Source: Streptomyces sp. T39
Lineage (GTDB): Bacteria > Actinomycetota > Actinomycetes > Streptomycetales > Streptomycetaceae
NCBI RefSeq assembly: GCF_008042045.1
Contig: NZ_RDBP01000044.1
Location: forward strand, 40,416 to 96,065
Direction: 5' to 3'
Length of the DNA stretch: 55,650 nt
Shown here: positions 25,690-34,639 of the stretch, in pieces
Layout of the letters: each line of letters begins with the position of its first letter
Numbering within the stretch: the first letter of the stretch is position 1
Notes under the pieces: generated by a model
What the model was told of the DNA's origin: nothing
Seen by the model: only the letters and a program-made list of their open reading frames with translations
Database searches by the model: none
Made by a program: the position numbers and the translations under genes

Positions 25690-25854
25690 ATGGCACGCAA
25701 CGAGATCCGCCCCGTCATCAAGCTCCGCTCGACCGCCGGCACCGGCTTCACCTATGTGACCCGCAAGAACCGGCGCAACGACCCGGACCGGCTCGTGCTG
25801 CGGAAGTACGACCCCCTGGCCCGCCGCCACGTCGACTTCCGCGAAGAGCGCTGA
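25690..25854 (+). CDS. rpmG: 50S ribosomal protein L33, zinc-free paralogue
   Basis: A 54-aa L33 beginning MARNEIRPVIKLRSTAGTGF and containing YVTRKNRRNDPDRLVLRKYD. The CxxC zinc pairs of the housekeeping L33 are replaced by V-T-R-K and related residues. It is the first gene of the rightward zinc-limitation unit, about 14 bases from the Zur-like box, and is followed by L31, the CobW-like gene and S18. Confidence 0.96.
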   Translation: MARNEIRPVIKLRSTAGTGFTYVTRKNRRNDPDRLVLRKYDPLARRHVDFREER

Positions 25855-25900
25855 CCGCTCCGCATCCCCGACCCGTGCACACCGTCGAAAGGTTCCTGCC

Positions 25901-26146
25901 GTGAAGCCCGGTATCCACCCCGCCTACGGACCCGTCGTCTTCCGCGACTCCGCGTCCGGCGCCACCTTCCTCACCCGCTCCACGATGACCGGCGACAAGA
26001 CCATCGAGTGGGAGGACGGCACCACCTACCCGCTCGTCGACGTCGAGATCTCCTCGGCGAGCCACCCCTTCTACACGGGCACCGCCCGCGTCCTCGACAC
26101 GGCCGGCCGCGTCGAACGCTTCGAACGCCGTTACGGAGCCCGCTGA
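25901..26146 (+). CDS. rpmE2: 50S ribosomal protein L31 type B (zinc-free)
   Basis: An 81-aa type B L31: MKPGIHPAYGPVVFRDSASG, then GATFLTRSTM and SASHPFYTGTARVLDTAGRV. Type A L31 carries a zinc-binding CxxC set; this form has none, so it replaces type A under zinc starvation and frees zinc. Its stop overlaps the start of the CobW-like gene (TGATG), which implies coupled translation. Confidence 0.96.
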   Translation: MKPGIHPAYGPVVFRDSASGATFLTRSTMTGDKTIEWEDGTTYPLVDVEISSASHPFYTGTARVLDTAGRVERFERRYGAR

Positions 26147-27297
26147 TGGAGCGAGACCGCCGGCTCTCCGTGGCGATCGTCGCCGGGCTCCACTCCGAGG
26201 CCCGCAAGGAGGTCGTCGAACGCCTCCTTCGGGCCGTGCCGGGCAGTGTGGCCCTGCACCACGACCTGTCGTCGGCCCCGAGCGGGACCGTGGTCCGCCT
26301 CGTGCGGGACGCCTCCGGTCCCCTCTCCGGCGCCGAGACGCCCCTGGTGAACGACTGCGCGTGCTGCGCTCTGCGCCAGGACCTCGTCCCCGAGCTGGAG
26401 CGCATGGCGGACAGCGGCCTGACCCGGCTCGCGGTCGTCGAGCTGTGGGACTCGGTCGAGCCGAAGGCCATGGCGGAGGTCATCGCGGCACACGGCGCGG
26501 ACAGCATGACCGTGACGGGCGTGATCACCGCCGTGGACCCCGCACTCGTCCTGCCGTACCTCGCGAACGGCGACGACCTGGCCGAGGCCGGACTCGCCGC
26601 GGCCCCCACCGACCGGCGGACCGTCGGGGACACCTGGGCCCGCCAGCTGGAATACGCGCCCGTCCTCGCCGTCGTCGACAACGACGACGCCGACCACGAG
26701 GACCGTGCCCTGCTCGCCCAACTGCACCCCACCGCACGGCGGGTGCCGGCCGCCTCCGCCGAACTGGCGCACGCCGCTCTCGCCGGCTTCGACGTCGAGG
26801 CCGCGGCGGCCGCGCAGCACCCCGCGTGCGCGCTCCTGCCCCAGGACGCCGAGGAGGCCGGCGTCACCACCTTCGTCTGGCACCGCCGACGGCCGTTCCA
26901 TCCGGAACGGCTGCACCGGGCCCTCGAGGACCTGTGCTGTGCCGCCGCCCGCAGCCGGGGCCGCTTCTGGCTCGCCGACCGTCCGGACACGCTGCTCGCC
27001 TGGGACGCGGCCGGCGGCGCGCTGTGCGTGGAGAGCGCCGGGCCGTGGCTGGCGTCGTTGCCCGACGCCGCCTGGGAGATGGTGCCACCCGTGCGCCGGG
27101 CGGCGGCCGCGCTCGACTGGCACCCCGACCACGGCGACTGCTGCCAGCACCTCGTCTTCACCTCGCCGGGGCTGGACCGCGACGGGCTCGAACACCTCCT
27201 CGACTCCTGTCTGCTGACCGACGCCGAATACGCGTCGGGCCCCGAGGCGTGGAAGAACCTGCCCGCCGCCTTCGACACCCTCCTCGACACCGCCTGA
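26146..27297 (+). CDS. CobW/COG0523-like protein of the zinc-limitation cluster
   Basis: A 383-aa protein with the COG0523 organisation. The metal-binding C-x-C-C motif is at residues 71-74 in NDCACCALRQDL, followed by VVELWDSVEPKAM, and a C-terminal CobW_C domain with HPERLHRALEDL and NLPAAFDTLLDT. Notably the P-loop region reads AGLHSEARKEVVE (13-25) instead of the GxxxxGKT of active G3E GTPases, so GTP hydrolysis may be lost. COG0523 proteins are proposed zinc metallochaperones induced by zinc starvation. It is coupled to L31 and followed by S18. Confidence 0.9.
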   Translation: MERDRRLSVAIVAGLHSEARKEVVERLLRAVPGSVALHHDLSSAPSGTVVRLVRDASGPLSGAETPLVNDCACCALRQDLVPELERMADSGLTRLAVVELWDSVEPKAMAEVIAAHGADSMTVTGVITAVDPALVLPYLANGDDLAEAGLAAAPTDRRTVGDTWARQLEYAPVLAVVDNDDADHEDRALLAQLHPTARRVPAASAELAHAALAGFDVEAAAAAQHPACALLPQDAEEAGVTTFVWHRRRPFHPERLHRALEDLCCAAARSRGRFWLADRPDTLLAWDAAGGALCVESAGPWLASLPDAAWEMVPPVRRAAAALDWHPDHGDCCQHLVFTSPGLDRDGLEHLLDSCLLTDAEYASGPEAWKNLPAAFDTLLDTA

Positions 27298-27302
27298 CCA
27301 CC

Positions 27303-27365
27303 GTTCCGTCCGTCCTGTCCGTCCCGTCCGTCCGAACCGAACGACGCGTCCGACGCGTCCGACGC
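27303..27365 (+). repeat. Short tandem repeats between the cobW-like gene and rpsR
   Basis: The intergenic DNA repeats GTCCGTCC-type octamers (27305-27335), then CGACGCGTC units (27342-27365). No spacer structure is present. Slippage during replication is the likely origin. Confidence 0.7.
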
Positions 27366-27387
27366 GAACCCCCGAGGAGAAGCCGCC

Positions 27388-27624
27388 ATGGCTCGACGCC
27401 CCGAGCTGCGCAAGCCCGCCGCGCCCCGCCCCAACCCGCTCGACGCGGCCGGGATCACGTACATCGACTACAAGGACACCGACCTGCTGCGGAGGTTCCT
27501 CTCCGACCGCGGCAAGATCCGCAGCCGCCGCATCACCCGGGTGACCGCCCGGCAGCAGCGCGCACTCGCCACCGCCGTCAGGAACGCACGCGAGATGGCC
27601 CTCCTGCCGTACCCGAATCGTTAG
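27388..27624 (+). CDS. rpsR: 30S ribosomal protein S18, zinc-free paralogue
   Basis: A 78-aa S18: LDAAGITYIDYKDTDLLRRF, then GKIRSRRITRVTARQQRALA and VRNAREMALLPYP, all conserved S18 blocks. It lacks Cys residues. It ends the rightward zinc-limitation unit (L33-L31-CobW-S18), preserving the order known in Streptomyces. GAGGAG precedes the ATG. Confidence 0.96.
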   Translation: MARRPELRKPAAPRPNPLDAAGITYIDYKDTDLLRRFLSDRGKIRSRRITRVTARQQRALATAVRNAREMALLPYPNR

Positions 27625-27733
27625 ACTTATTGTTCAGATCTGGACTGTTCATCTAAGATGGGGAGGGCAGTACGCCCGCTGCGTCGTGAGACCCGGCGAC
27701 GGCACGTCGAGCGAGGAGAGGCCGGAACCGTCC

Positions 27734-28891
27734 ATGGACGCCGAACAGCACGCAGCCGTCACCGCCCCCGACCTGTACGACCGGTCAGGACGGCACTACT
27801 CCCTGGACGATCCGCGGTGGCGGGGCGCGGACGGCACCCCTCTCGCCGTCAGCGCGATGCCGGGCCTGCGTCCCGAGCAGATCGACACATCCGAGCGGTC
27901 CCTGTGGCGCTACCACGCGGCCCTGCCCGTCCCGTTCGCCCACCGGGTGAGCCTGGGTGAAGGGTGTACGCCGATGGTTCCGGTCGACTGGGCGGGCCGG
28001 CGCGTCCACTTCAAGCTGGAGTGGTTCAACCCGACCTCCAGCTTCAAGGACCGGGGGGTGTCGGTGATGATGTCCCACCTCGCCGCGCACGGTGCCGAGC
28101 GTGTCCTCGAGGACAGTTCGGGCAACGGCGGTTCCGCGGTGGCCGCCTACGCCGCGGCCGCCGGTGTCCGTGCCAGGATCCTCGTCCCCGCCGCCACCTC
28201 GGCGGCCAAGATCCTCCAGGCCCGCGCCTACGGAGCCGAGATCGAATTCGTTGGCGGCACCCGCGAAGAGGTCTCGGACGAGGCGATCCGGCAGTCCGAG
28301 CGGATCCCCTACGCCGGCCACAACTGGCACCCCATGTTCATCCAGGGCACCAAGACCATCGCCTACGAGATGTGGGAGTCGCTCGGCTTCACCGCGCCCG
28401 ACAACGTCGTCCTGGTGGCCGGGGCGGGCAGCACCGTCATCGGGTGCGACATCGCCTTCGGGGAGCTGCTCGGCGCCGGCCGGATCGACAGGCGCCCGCG
28501 CCTGTTCGTCGGGCAGCCCGAACACTGGGCGACCATCGCCGACACCTTCAACGGGACCGACCCGGCCGTGCGCGGCGAGCGGGTGCCGACGATCGCCGAG
28601 GGCGCGTCCATCGCCCACCCGGTCCGGCTGCCCGAGGCGGTGGCGGCCATCCGCCGCTCCGACGGCGCCGCCTACGCCGTACCGGAGGCGGAGATCCACG
28701 CAGCGGTCCGCGCACTGGGCGCGCGGGGTCTGTACGCCGAGCCGACCAGCAGCGTCGCCGCGGCGACGCTGGACCACTTCATCGCGACGGGCGCCATCGC
28801 GCGGGACGAGACGACCGTGGTCGTGCTCACCGGCGCGGGGCTGAAGTCCGCCGAGACGATGGCCTCGGTGTTCGCCGGGCCCGCCGCCTGA
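27734..28891 (+). CDS. PLP-dependent lyase of the threonine synthase/dehydratase family
   Basis: A 385-aa fold-type II PLP enzyme. The PLP Lys105 sits in NPTSSFKDRGVSVM, as in threonine synthase. The phosphate loop is DSSGNGGSAVAAYAAAAG, and VVLTGAGLKSAETM ends the chain. It lacks the N-terminal extension of true ThrC and is followed 26 bases later by a YheO/DauR-type regulator, a pairing seen for amino-acid deaminases, so degradation of a hydroxy- or D-amino acid is more likely than threonine synthesis. ATG 27734 is used; GAGGAG is about 15 bases upstream, and an upstream GTG at 27686 is less convincing. Confidence 0.85.
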   Translation: MDAEQHAAVTAPDLYDRSGRHYSLDDPRWRGADGTPLAVSAMPGLRPEQIDTSERSLWRYHAALPVPFAHRVSLGEGCTPMVPVDWAGRRVHFKLEWFNPTSSFKDRGVSVMMSHLAAHGAERVLEDSSGNGGSAVAAYAAAAGVRARILVPAATSAAKILQARAYGAEIEFVGGTREEVSDEAIRQSERIPYAGHNWHPMFIQGTKTIAYEMWESLGFTAPDNVVLVAGAGSTVIGCDIAFGELLGAGRIDRRPRLFVGQPEHWATIADTFNGTDPAVRGERVPTIAEGASIAHPVRLPEAVAAIRRSDGAAYAVPEAEIHAAVRALGARGLYAEPTSSVAAATLDHFIATGAIARDETTVVVLTGAGLKSAETMASVFAGPAA

Positions 28892-28916
28892 GCCCGCACC
28901 GGGAGAGGAGAACGCG

Positions 28917-29624
28917 ATGGCCCACCCCTCCGAGGGCGATCCCACCGCCGAACACGGCGTACCGACCGCCGAACACCCCGTACCGAAGGGCGAACACCCC
29001 GTACCGGAGGACGAGCACCTCCTGCGGGAGGCCGAGCGGATCGCCGTCGCCGTCGGGCGCATGCTGCCGGGCCTGTGCGAAGTCGTCCTGCACGACCTGC
29101 GCCGGCCCGACAACGCCATCCGCGTCATCGAGAACAACCTGTCCGGCAGGCAGGTCGGCGATCCCGCCACCGAACTGGGTCTGCGCCGTATCGCGGACCC
29201 CGGCCATCCCAGCGTGGTCCAGAACTACAGCAACCGGTTCCCCGACGGGCGCCCGGCCAAGAGCACCTCGATCGGGATCAAGAACGCCGAGGGGCGCTAC
29301 ATCGCGGCCCTCTGCCTGAACCTGGACGTCAGCACCCTGTCCCCGCTGGCGCTGACCCTGGCCAACCTCGTCGCCACGGACGCCGTACATCGGGGTGAGA
29401 CCCTGGAGACGCTGGGCGACCGCACCGGACGCGAACTCCGTTCGGCCATCGACTCCTTCGCCGCCGAGCGCTCCAGCACCCCCCGCGGACTGGGCCGCGA
29501 CCAGAAGCGCGAACTGGTCCGACAGCTGCATCGCGAGGGGTTCTTCGAGACCCGCAGTTCCGCACAGCTCATCGCCGACCTGCTCGGCGTCTCCCGGGCG
29601 ACCGTCTACAACTACACGAAGTAG
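28917..29624 (+). CDS. YheO-like PAS/DauR-type helix-turn-helix regulator
   Basis: A 235-aa regulator. Residues about 35-150 form the YheO-like PAS domain (VGRMLPGLCEVVLHDLRRPD, then KSTSIGIKNAEGRYIAALCL), and residues about 195-235 the DauR-type helix-turn-helix (AQLIADLLGVSRATVYNYTK). Relatives include DauR, the repressor of D-arginine catabolism. It is co-directional with and 26 bases behind the PLP enzyme and probably controls it. The N-terminus carries four seven-residue repeats (AEHGVPT, AEHPVPK, GEHPVPE, DEHLLRE). Confidence 0.92.
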   Translation: MAHPSEGDPTAEHGVPTAEHPVPKGEHPVPEDEHLLREAERIAVAVGRMLPGLCEVVLHDLRRPDNAIRVIENNLSGRQVGDPATELGLRRIADPGHPSVVQNYSNRFPDGRPAKSTSIGIKNAEGRYIAALCLNLDVSTLSPLALTLANLVATDAVHRGETLETLGDRTGRELRSAIDSFAAERSSTPRGLGRDQKRELVRQLHREGFFETRSSAQLIADLLGVSRATVYNYTK

Positions 29625-29931
29625 CCCCCGGGTACCGCCGGAAGGACCTGGTGTGACCGAGGACGTCTCGCACCGCAGGCGTGACGGTGATCACGCGTGC
29701 CCGCCCCGGCGTGATGCGTACGCTGGTGACGCCGTCGCGGCGGTCGGGGAGGGTGGGCCGGGAGTTCCCGGACTTCCCGGCGGTTCGTGGAAGAGCCGGC
29801 ACGCACGTGGCCGGCACAGGCCCTGGAATGCCCGGGGAATCCGCCCGGGCGCGCGTCTCGTTGTAGGGTATGGAAACAGCCCTTGACCTGCAAGAACGCA
29901 GGCAGGGAGCCGAATCGTGGGAGTAGTCTCG

Positions 29932-30348
29932 ATGCTTCGCACCATGTTCAAGTCCAAGATCCACCGCGCCACCGTCACCCAGGCCGACCTCCACTACGTC
30001 GGTTCCGTCACCGTCGACCGCGATCTGATGGACGCCGCCGACCTGCTGCCCGGTGAGCTCGTGCACATCGTCGACATCACCAACGGCGCCCGCCTGGAGA
30101 CCTATGTGATCGAGGGCGAGCGCGGCAGCGGCGTCATCGGGATCAACGGGGCGGCCGCGCATCTCGTGCACCCCGGTGACCTGGTGATCCTCATCAGCTA
30201 CGCCCAGGTCGAGGACGCCGAGGCGCGCTCCCTCGTCCCGAGCGTCGTGCACGTGGACGCGGAGAACAGGATCGTGGCACTCGGCAGCGACGCGTCCGAG
30301 CCGGTGCCCGGCGGCGACACGGCCCGTAGCCCGCACGCCGTGGTCTAG
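29932..30348 (+). CDS. panD: Aspartate 1-decarboxylase
   Basis: A 138-aa pyruvoyl enzyme making beta-alanine from aspartate for pantothenate and CoA synthesis. It begins MLRTMFKSKIHRATVTQADL; the self-cleavage site is HYVGSVTVD with Gly24-Ser25, and RLETYVIEGERGSGVIGING carries the active-site region. ATG 29932 matches the family; a GTG at 29917 would add five residues. It is a single gene between the YheO-type regulator and the MBL-fold gene. Confidence 0.97.
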   Translation: MLRTMFKSKIHRATVTQADLHYVGSVTVDRDLMDAADLLPGELVHIVDITNGARLETYVIEGERGSGVIGINGAAAHLVHPGDLVILISYAQVEDAEARSLVPSVVHVDAENRIVALGSDASEPVPGGDTARSPHAVV

Positions 30349-30534
30349 ACATCCGGCGCTTCCCGTGCCCGCCGCACGCGGCCGGGAGCGCCGACTCCGC
30401 GCCGGGGCGACACTGGAAGCAGAGGAAGGTGCCGGCCCGGCGCGGGGTGTGTCGTCAGGGCACGGGCCCGCCGGACGCGCGGGCCGGACCCGGGATGCGG
30501 CGCGACGTCGTTCCAGGGGGTCCCCGGAGCTGTC

Positions 30535-31344
30535 ATGACCATTCACCGGATAGGACACGAGATCTCCGTACTCGGCGACCACCTGGAGGTCCCCGGCATC
30601 GGATGCCTCCCCGTGAACGCCTTCGTCCTGCACGCCGCCGAGCCCGTCGTCGTCGACACCGGCCTCGGTCTGCCCGACCGCGACTTCGTGAACACCCTCG
30701 GGTCCGTCGTCGACCCCGAGGACGTCCGCTGGATCTGGCTCACCCACCCGGACCGCGACCACACCGGCGGCCTCTTCGCGCTGCTGGCGTCCGCGCCGCG
30801 GGCCAAGGTCGTCACCACGTTCCTTGGCGCGGGCATCATGTCGACGGAGCGCCCGCTGCCGCCCGACCGCGTCCACCTCCTCAACCCGGGCCAGTCCCTC
30901 GACGTGGGGGACCGCCTGCTCCAGGCCTTCCGGCCGCCGCTCTTCGACAGCCCGGCCACCATGGGTTTCCACGACGAGAAGTCCGCCGCCTGCTTCAGTT
31001 CCGACTGCTTCGGCGCGCCGATGGCCTCCGCCGAGTTCGCCGAGGGCGACAGTGCGGGTGACGTCAAGGACGGCGACCTGCGCGCGGCGCAGCTCCTCTG
31101 GGCGACCGTGGACAGTCCCTGGGTCCACCTCGTCGACCCCCACCGGTACGCGGACACGCTGGCCCCGCTGCGCGCGATGGACCCGGAGATCGTGCTCAGC
31201 ACCCACCTCCCGCCGGCCGCCGGGCTCGTTCGGCAGATGATCGACACGATCGCCCTCGCACCCGGCGCGGACCCGTGGGTCGGGCCCGACCAGCGAGCCC
31301 TGGAGGAGATGCTCGCCGCGTTCGAACCCGGGCACGCCGCCTGA
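30535..31344 (+). CDS. MBL-fold metallo-hydrolase, flavodiiron/ODP-like domain
   Basis: A 269-aa metallo-beta-lactamase fold protein. The metal motif reads LTHPDRDHTGG, with His71, Asp73, Asp75 and His76; the second position of the usual HxHxDH is Asp, the ODP-type variant found in oxygen-binding di-iron proteins. Further ligands include Asp in FSSDCFGAP and His in LSTHLPPA. Without a flavodoxin domain its role is open (oxygen, nitric oxide or thioester chemistry). A 34-base piece of this gene (30796-30829) is present in inverted orientation at 31490-31523. Confidence 0.85.
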   Translation: MTIHRIGHEISVLGDHLEVPGIGCLPVNAFVLHAAEPVVVDTGLGLPDRDFVNTLGSVVDPEDVRWIWLTHPDRDHTGGLFALLASAPRAKVVTTFLGAGIMSTERPLPPDRVHLLNPGQSLDVGDRLLQAFRPPLFDSPATMGFHDEKSAACFSSDCFGAPMASAEFAEGDSAGDVKDGDLRAAQLLWATVDSPWVHLVDPHRYADTLAPLRAMDPEIVLSTHLPPAAGLVRQMIDTIALAPGADPWVGPDQRALEEMLAAFEPGHAA

Positions 31345-31462
31345 TCGTCCCGCCGGGGGCTCACGGCACCCGCCGGCACCGCGGGTGACTGGATCGGGCG
31401 CAGGCGGGAACGCGGTCCGGTAGACAACGGGACCGCACGACTTCGCACCCTGGAGGTCCGGC

Positions 31463-31507
31463 ATGACCCACCCGTATCCCGACCCCGCACGCCAAGGAAC
31501 GTGGTGA
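31463..31507 (+). pseudogene. Start of a truncated gene (14 codons)
   Basis: ATG 31463 has a good ribosome binding site (TGGAGG, seven bases upstream) and opens MTHPYPDPAR, which then runs into the inverted 34-base copy of the MBL gene and stops at once. It looks like the 5' end of a gene whose remainder was lost at 31490. Confidence 0.5.
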
Positions 31508-31523
31508 CGACCTTGGCCCGCGG
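31490..31523. repeat. Inverted 34-bp copy of part of the MBL-fold gene
   Basis: Positions 31490-31523 are the exact reverse complement of 30796-30829 inside the MBL-fold gene (for example CCGCGGGCCAAGGTCGTC reads in reverse at 31506-31523). The copy lies 146 bases past the MBL gene stop and cuts the small frame at 31463. Confidence 0.92.
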
Positions 31524-31546
31524 CCGGTTCGCCCGCGCGGAAGCGC

Positions 31547-32989
31547 TCAGTCCGCCGCCACCTCCGAGCGGTCGCCCGCCCAGAGGGTGTGGAACGCCCC
31601 CTCACGGTCGGTCCGGCGGTAGGTGTGCGCCCCGAAGAAGTCGCGCTGCCCCTGTGTCAGCGCGGCCGGCAGCCGCTCGGCGCGCAGCGCGTCGTAGTAG
31701 GCGAGCGCCGCGGAGAAGCCGGGCGTCGGCACCCCCTGACGCGCCGCGGTGGCCACCACCTCGCGCCAGTCGTCCTGCGCCGCCCCGATCTCCTCGCCGA
31801 ACCGCTTGTCCGTCAGCAGACTCGGCATGTCGGGCCGCGCGTCGAAGGCCTCGCGGATGCGGTCGAGGAAGGCCGCCCGGATGATGCACCCGGCCCGCCA
31901 GATGGCAGCGACCGCTCCCGCGTCGATGTCCCAGCCGTACTCCTCGCTCCCCGCCCGCACCTGGTGGAAGCCCTGTGTGTACGACACGATCTTGGACGCG
32001 TACAGCGCCTGCTCCACCCGGTCGGCGAAGCGGGCCGCCTCCCGCTCGTCCAGCGCCGCCGGCTCGGGCCCCGGCAGCCCGCGGGAGCTCTCGCGCAGCT
32101 CGGCGTGACCCGACACCGAGCGGGCGAACACCGCCTCCGCGATCCCCGACACCGGTACGCCGAGGTCCAGCGCGGTCTGCACGGTCCACCGGCCGGTGCC
32201 CTTCTGCTCGGCCCGGTCGGCGACGACGTCGACGAACGGCTTGCCCGTCGCGGCGTCCGTGTGCGCCAGCACCTCCGCGGTGATCTCGATCAGATAGGAG
32301 TCCAGCCGTCCGGTGTTCCAGGTCCGGAACGTCTCCGCGATCCGGGCGGGGGAGTACCCGGCGACCGCCCGCAGCAGGTGGTACGCCTCGGCGATCAGCT
32401 GCATGTCGGCGTACTCGATGCCGTTGTGGACCATCTTCACGAAGTGGCCCGCGCCGTCCGGGCCGACATGGGTGACGCAGGGCGAACCGTCGGGCGCCCG
32501 GGCGGCGATCCTCTCCAGCAGCGGCCCGAGGGAGTCGTACGACTCGGCCGAGCCGCCCGGCATGATGCTCGGCCCGTTGAGCGCGCCCTCCTCGCCGCCG
32601 GAGACCCCGGCCCCGACGAAGTGGATGCCGTGCTCGCGCAGCGCCTTCTCCCGGCGGCGGGTGTCCTCGAAGTGGGCGTTGCCCCCGTCGATGACGACGT
32701 CTCCTTCCTCCAGCAGGGGGACGAACTCGTCGATCACCGCGTCCGTCGCGGCCCCGGCCTTGACCATGATCACCAGCCGCCGGGGCCGTTCGAGGGCCGC
32801 GACGAAGTCCTCCGCCGACTCGCAGGCGACGAACGTCCCCTCGTCGCCGAAGTCCTCGACCAGCGCACGGGTACGGGCCGCCGTCCGGTTGTGCACGGCG
32901 ACGGTGAGCCCGTTGCGCGCGAAGTTCCGGGCGAGGTTGCGGCCCATCACCGCGAGTCCGGTGACACCGATCCGGGCGGTTCCACTCAT
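31547..32989 (-). CDS. gnd: 6-phosphogluconate dehydrogenase, decarboxylating
   Basis: A 480-aa enzyme of the oxidative pentose phosphate pathway, giving ribulose 5-phosphate, CO2 and NADPH. It shows GVTGLAVMGRNLARNFARNG (Rossmann Gly-rich turn), the substrate motif FVGAGVSGGEEGALNGPSIM, HFVKMVHNGIEYADMQLIAE with the catalytic Lys, and GTGRWTVQTALDLGVPV in the helical domain. ATG 32989 follows AGGAG. It is divergent from a ROK-family regulator that could sense sugars and control it. Confidence 0.97.
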   Translation of the reverse strand: MSGTARIGVTGLAVMGRNLARNFARNGLTVAVHNRTAARTRALVEDFGDEGTFVACESAEDFVAALERPRRLVIMVKAGAATDAVIDEFVPLLEEGDVVIDGGNAHFEDTRRREKALREHGIHFVGAGVSGGEEGALNGPSIMPGGSAESYDSLGPLLERIAARAPDGSPCVTHVGPDGAGHFVKMVHNGIEYADMQLIAEAYHLLRAVAGYSPARIAETFRTWNTGRLDSYLIEITAEVLAHTDAATGKPFVDVVADRAEQKGTGRWTVQTALDLGVPVSGIAEAVFARSVSGHAELRESSRGLPGPEPAALDEREAARFADRVEQALYASKIVSYTQGFHQVRAGSEEYGWDIDAGAVAAIWRAGCIIRAAFLDRIREAFDARPDMPSLLTDKRFGEEIGAAQDDWREVVATAARQGVPTPGFSAALAYYDALRAERLPAALTQGQRDFFGAHTYRRTDREGAFHTLWAGDRSEVAAD

Positions 32990-33252
32990 GCGATCGCTCC
33001 TGGAGTCGTCGGGTGCTGCCTTGCTGCGGGCCGTACCGGCCGTGCAGTCGTGCCGGCCGTGCGGGCCGTCCGGGGCGGGTGCCCACGGTGCGCGGCGGGA
33101 ACCCCCGCCGCTCCCGCCTCCCGCTGCCGGGAGGCGGACGCCGTGCCGGTGCATACGTGCGCACGGGCCCGTCCACCTCACCCGATCCTCGGGGGAGGGC
33201 GGGCGGATCGCCCGCCGGGCACTGGGTATCTTGCTCCGAGGGAAGGAGCACG

Positions 33253-34551
33253 ATGGCGGACCGCGACAGACGGACAGTGCGTGACCTGCGGCGGGGGAAT
33301 CGGGCCAGGGTCCTCGAGCGCGTGTACTTCGGCGGCCCGGCGAGCCGGCAGGAGCTCGGCCCGGCCACCGGCCTCAGCTCCGGATCCATCACCAACGTCG
33401 TCTCCGAACTCGTCGCCGAGGGGGTGCTGGAGGAGGCCGGTGTCGTCGACTCCGACGGCGGCCGCCCGCGCACGCTGCTGCGCGTGGCCCCCGCGAGCGG
33501 GCTGCTCGTCGGCGTGGACATCGGCGAGACCCGCGTCCGGGTCGAACTCTTCGACCTCGCGCTCGCCGAACTCGCCCGTGCCGAACGCCCTCTGGACCGG
33601 CACGGCTACGACGTGGAACGCGTGGTGGCCCATGTGCGCGCCGCCGTCGGCCGGGTGCTCGCCGACGCCGAGGCGGACGCCGCACGGCTGCTCGGCATCG
33701 GCGTCGGCGTGCCCGGACTCGTCGAACAGGACCCCGGCGCCGGCGGGGCCGTCGTCCACGGGCAGACCATCGGCTGGGACGCCGTGCCCTTCGAGAGGCT
33801 GCTGCGCGAGGCCGTGGACATCCCGGACGACGTGCCGCTGTTCATCGACAACGGGGCCAAGACGCTCGGACAGGCGGAGATGTGGTTCGGCGGCGGACGC
33901 GGCGCGTCGACCGCCGCCGTCGCCCTGATCGGCTCCGGGGTCGGCGCGTCCGTCGTCCAGGCCGGCGGCCCCGCCGGGGCCGCCCGCCCGCGCGCCGTGG
34001 AGTGGGGGCACACCACCGTGCGCGTCCGGGGCCGCCGCTGCCGGTGCGGCGCCGCGGGCTGCCTCGAGGCGTACGCGGGCGCGGCGGCACTGCGCGAGCG
34101 CTGGCGGGAGGCGGGTGGGGAGTTTGCCGCGGACGCCGACGACGAGGCGGTCCTCGCGGCACTTCTCGCGGCGGCGTCCCCCGTCGACGGCTCCGCGCCG
34201 GACGCCCGCGCCGTCGACCTGCTCGACGAGACCGCCGAGTACCTGGGCGCCGCCGTCGCCGACCTCGTGAACCTCTTCTGTCCGGAACGCGTCCTGCTCG
34301 GCGGCTGGGCCGGACTGCTCCTCGGGCCCCGGCTGCTCCCCGGCGTACGCCGTCACGCCGAGGCGTACGCGCTGCGCCACGCCGTCTCCCGCACCACGAT
34401 CGAGCTGGGCAGACTCGGCCCGGACGCGGTGACGGTGGGAGCGGCGACGCTGCCGCTGTCCGATTTCCTCAGCCGCGGCGGCAGCCGCAGGCCGCCGAGT
34501 GCGCCCCCCGCACCCGGCTGGGAGGGCGGGATCCGGTCACTCTGGGCGTGA
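33253..34551 (+). CDS. ROK-family transcriptional regulator
   Basis: A 432-aa protein with an N-terminal winged helix-turn-helix (about residues 10-65: ASRQELGPATGLSSGSITNV) and a ROK sugar-kinase-like domain from about 83 onward. The ExGH motif is EWGH (250-253), and the zinc motif CRCGAAGCLE (263-272) is intact. Such proteins are NagC/XylR-type repressors that bind sugars. GGAAGGAG precedes the ATG closely. Divergent placement from gnd, with about 260 bases between starts, suggests control of carbon metabolism. Confidence 0.94.
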   Translation: MADRDRRTVRDLRRGNRARVLERVYFGGPASRQELGPATGLSSGSITNVVSELVAEGVLEEAGVVDSDGGRPRTLLRVAPASGLLVGVDIGETRVRVELFDLALAELARAERPLDRHGYDVERVVAHVRAAVGRVLADAEADAARLLGIGVGVPGLVEQDPGAGGAVVHGQTIGWDAVPFERLLREAVDIPDDVPLFIDNGAKTLGQAEMWFGGGRGASTAAVALIGSGVGASVVQAGGPAGAARPRAVEWGHTTVRVRGRRCRCGAAGCLEAYAGAAALRERWREAGGEFAADADDEAVLAALLAAASPVDGSAPDARAVDLLDETAEYLGAAVADLVNLFCPERVLLGGWAGLLLGPRLLPGVRRHAEAYALRHAVSRTTIELGRLGPDAVTVGAATLPLSDFLSRGGSRRPPSAPPAPGWEGGIRSLWA

Positions 34552-34639
34552 GCCCTTGTCACCCTGCGTGCTCGCGCCCTACGTTGGCCGCTTGCGGCAT
34601 GACCTGCAATGCGTGACCTACAGGTGGTGGGGGAGCAAC

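Noticed and set aside
27303..27365. Tandem repeats as a CRISPR array
   Set aside because: The units are 8-9 bases long with no spacers and no cas genes nearby.
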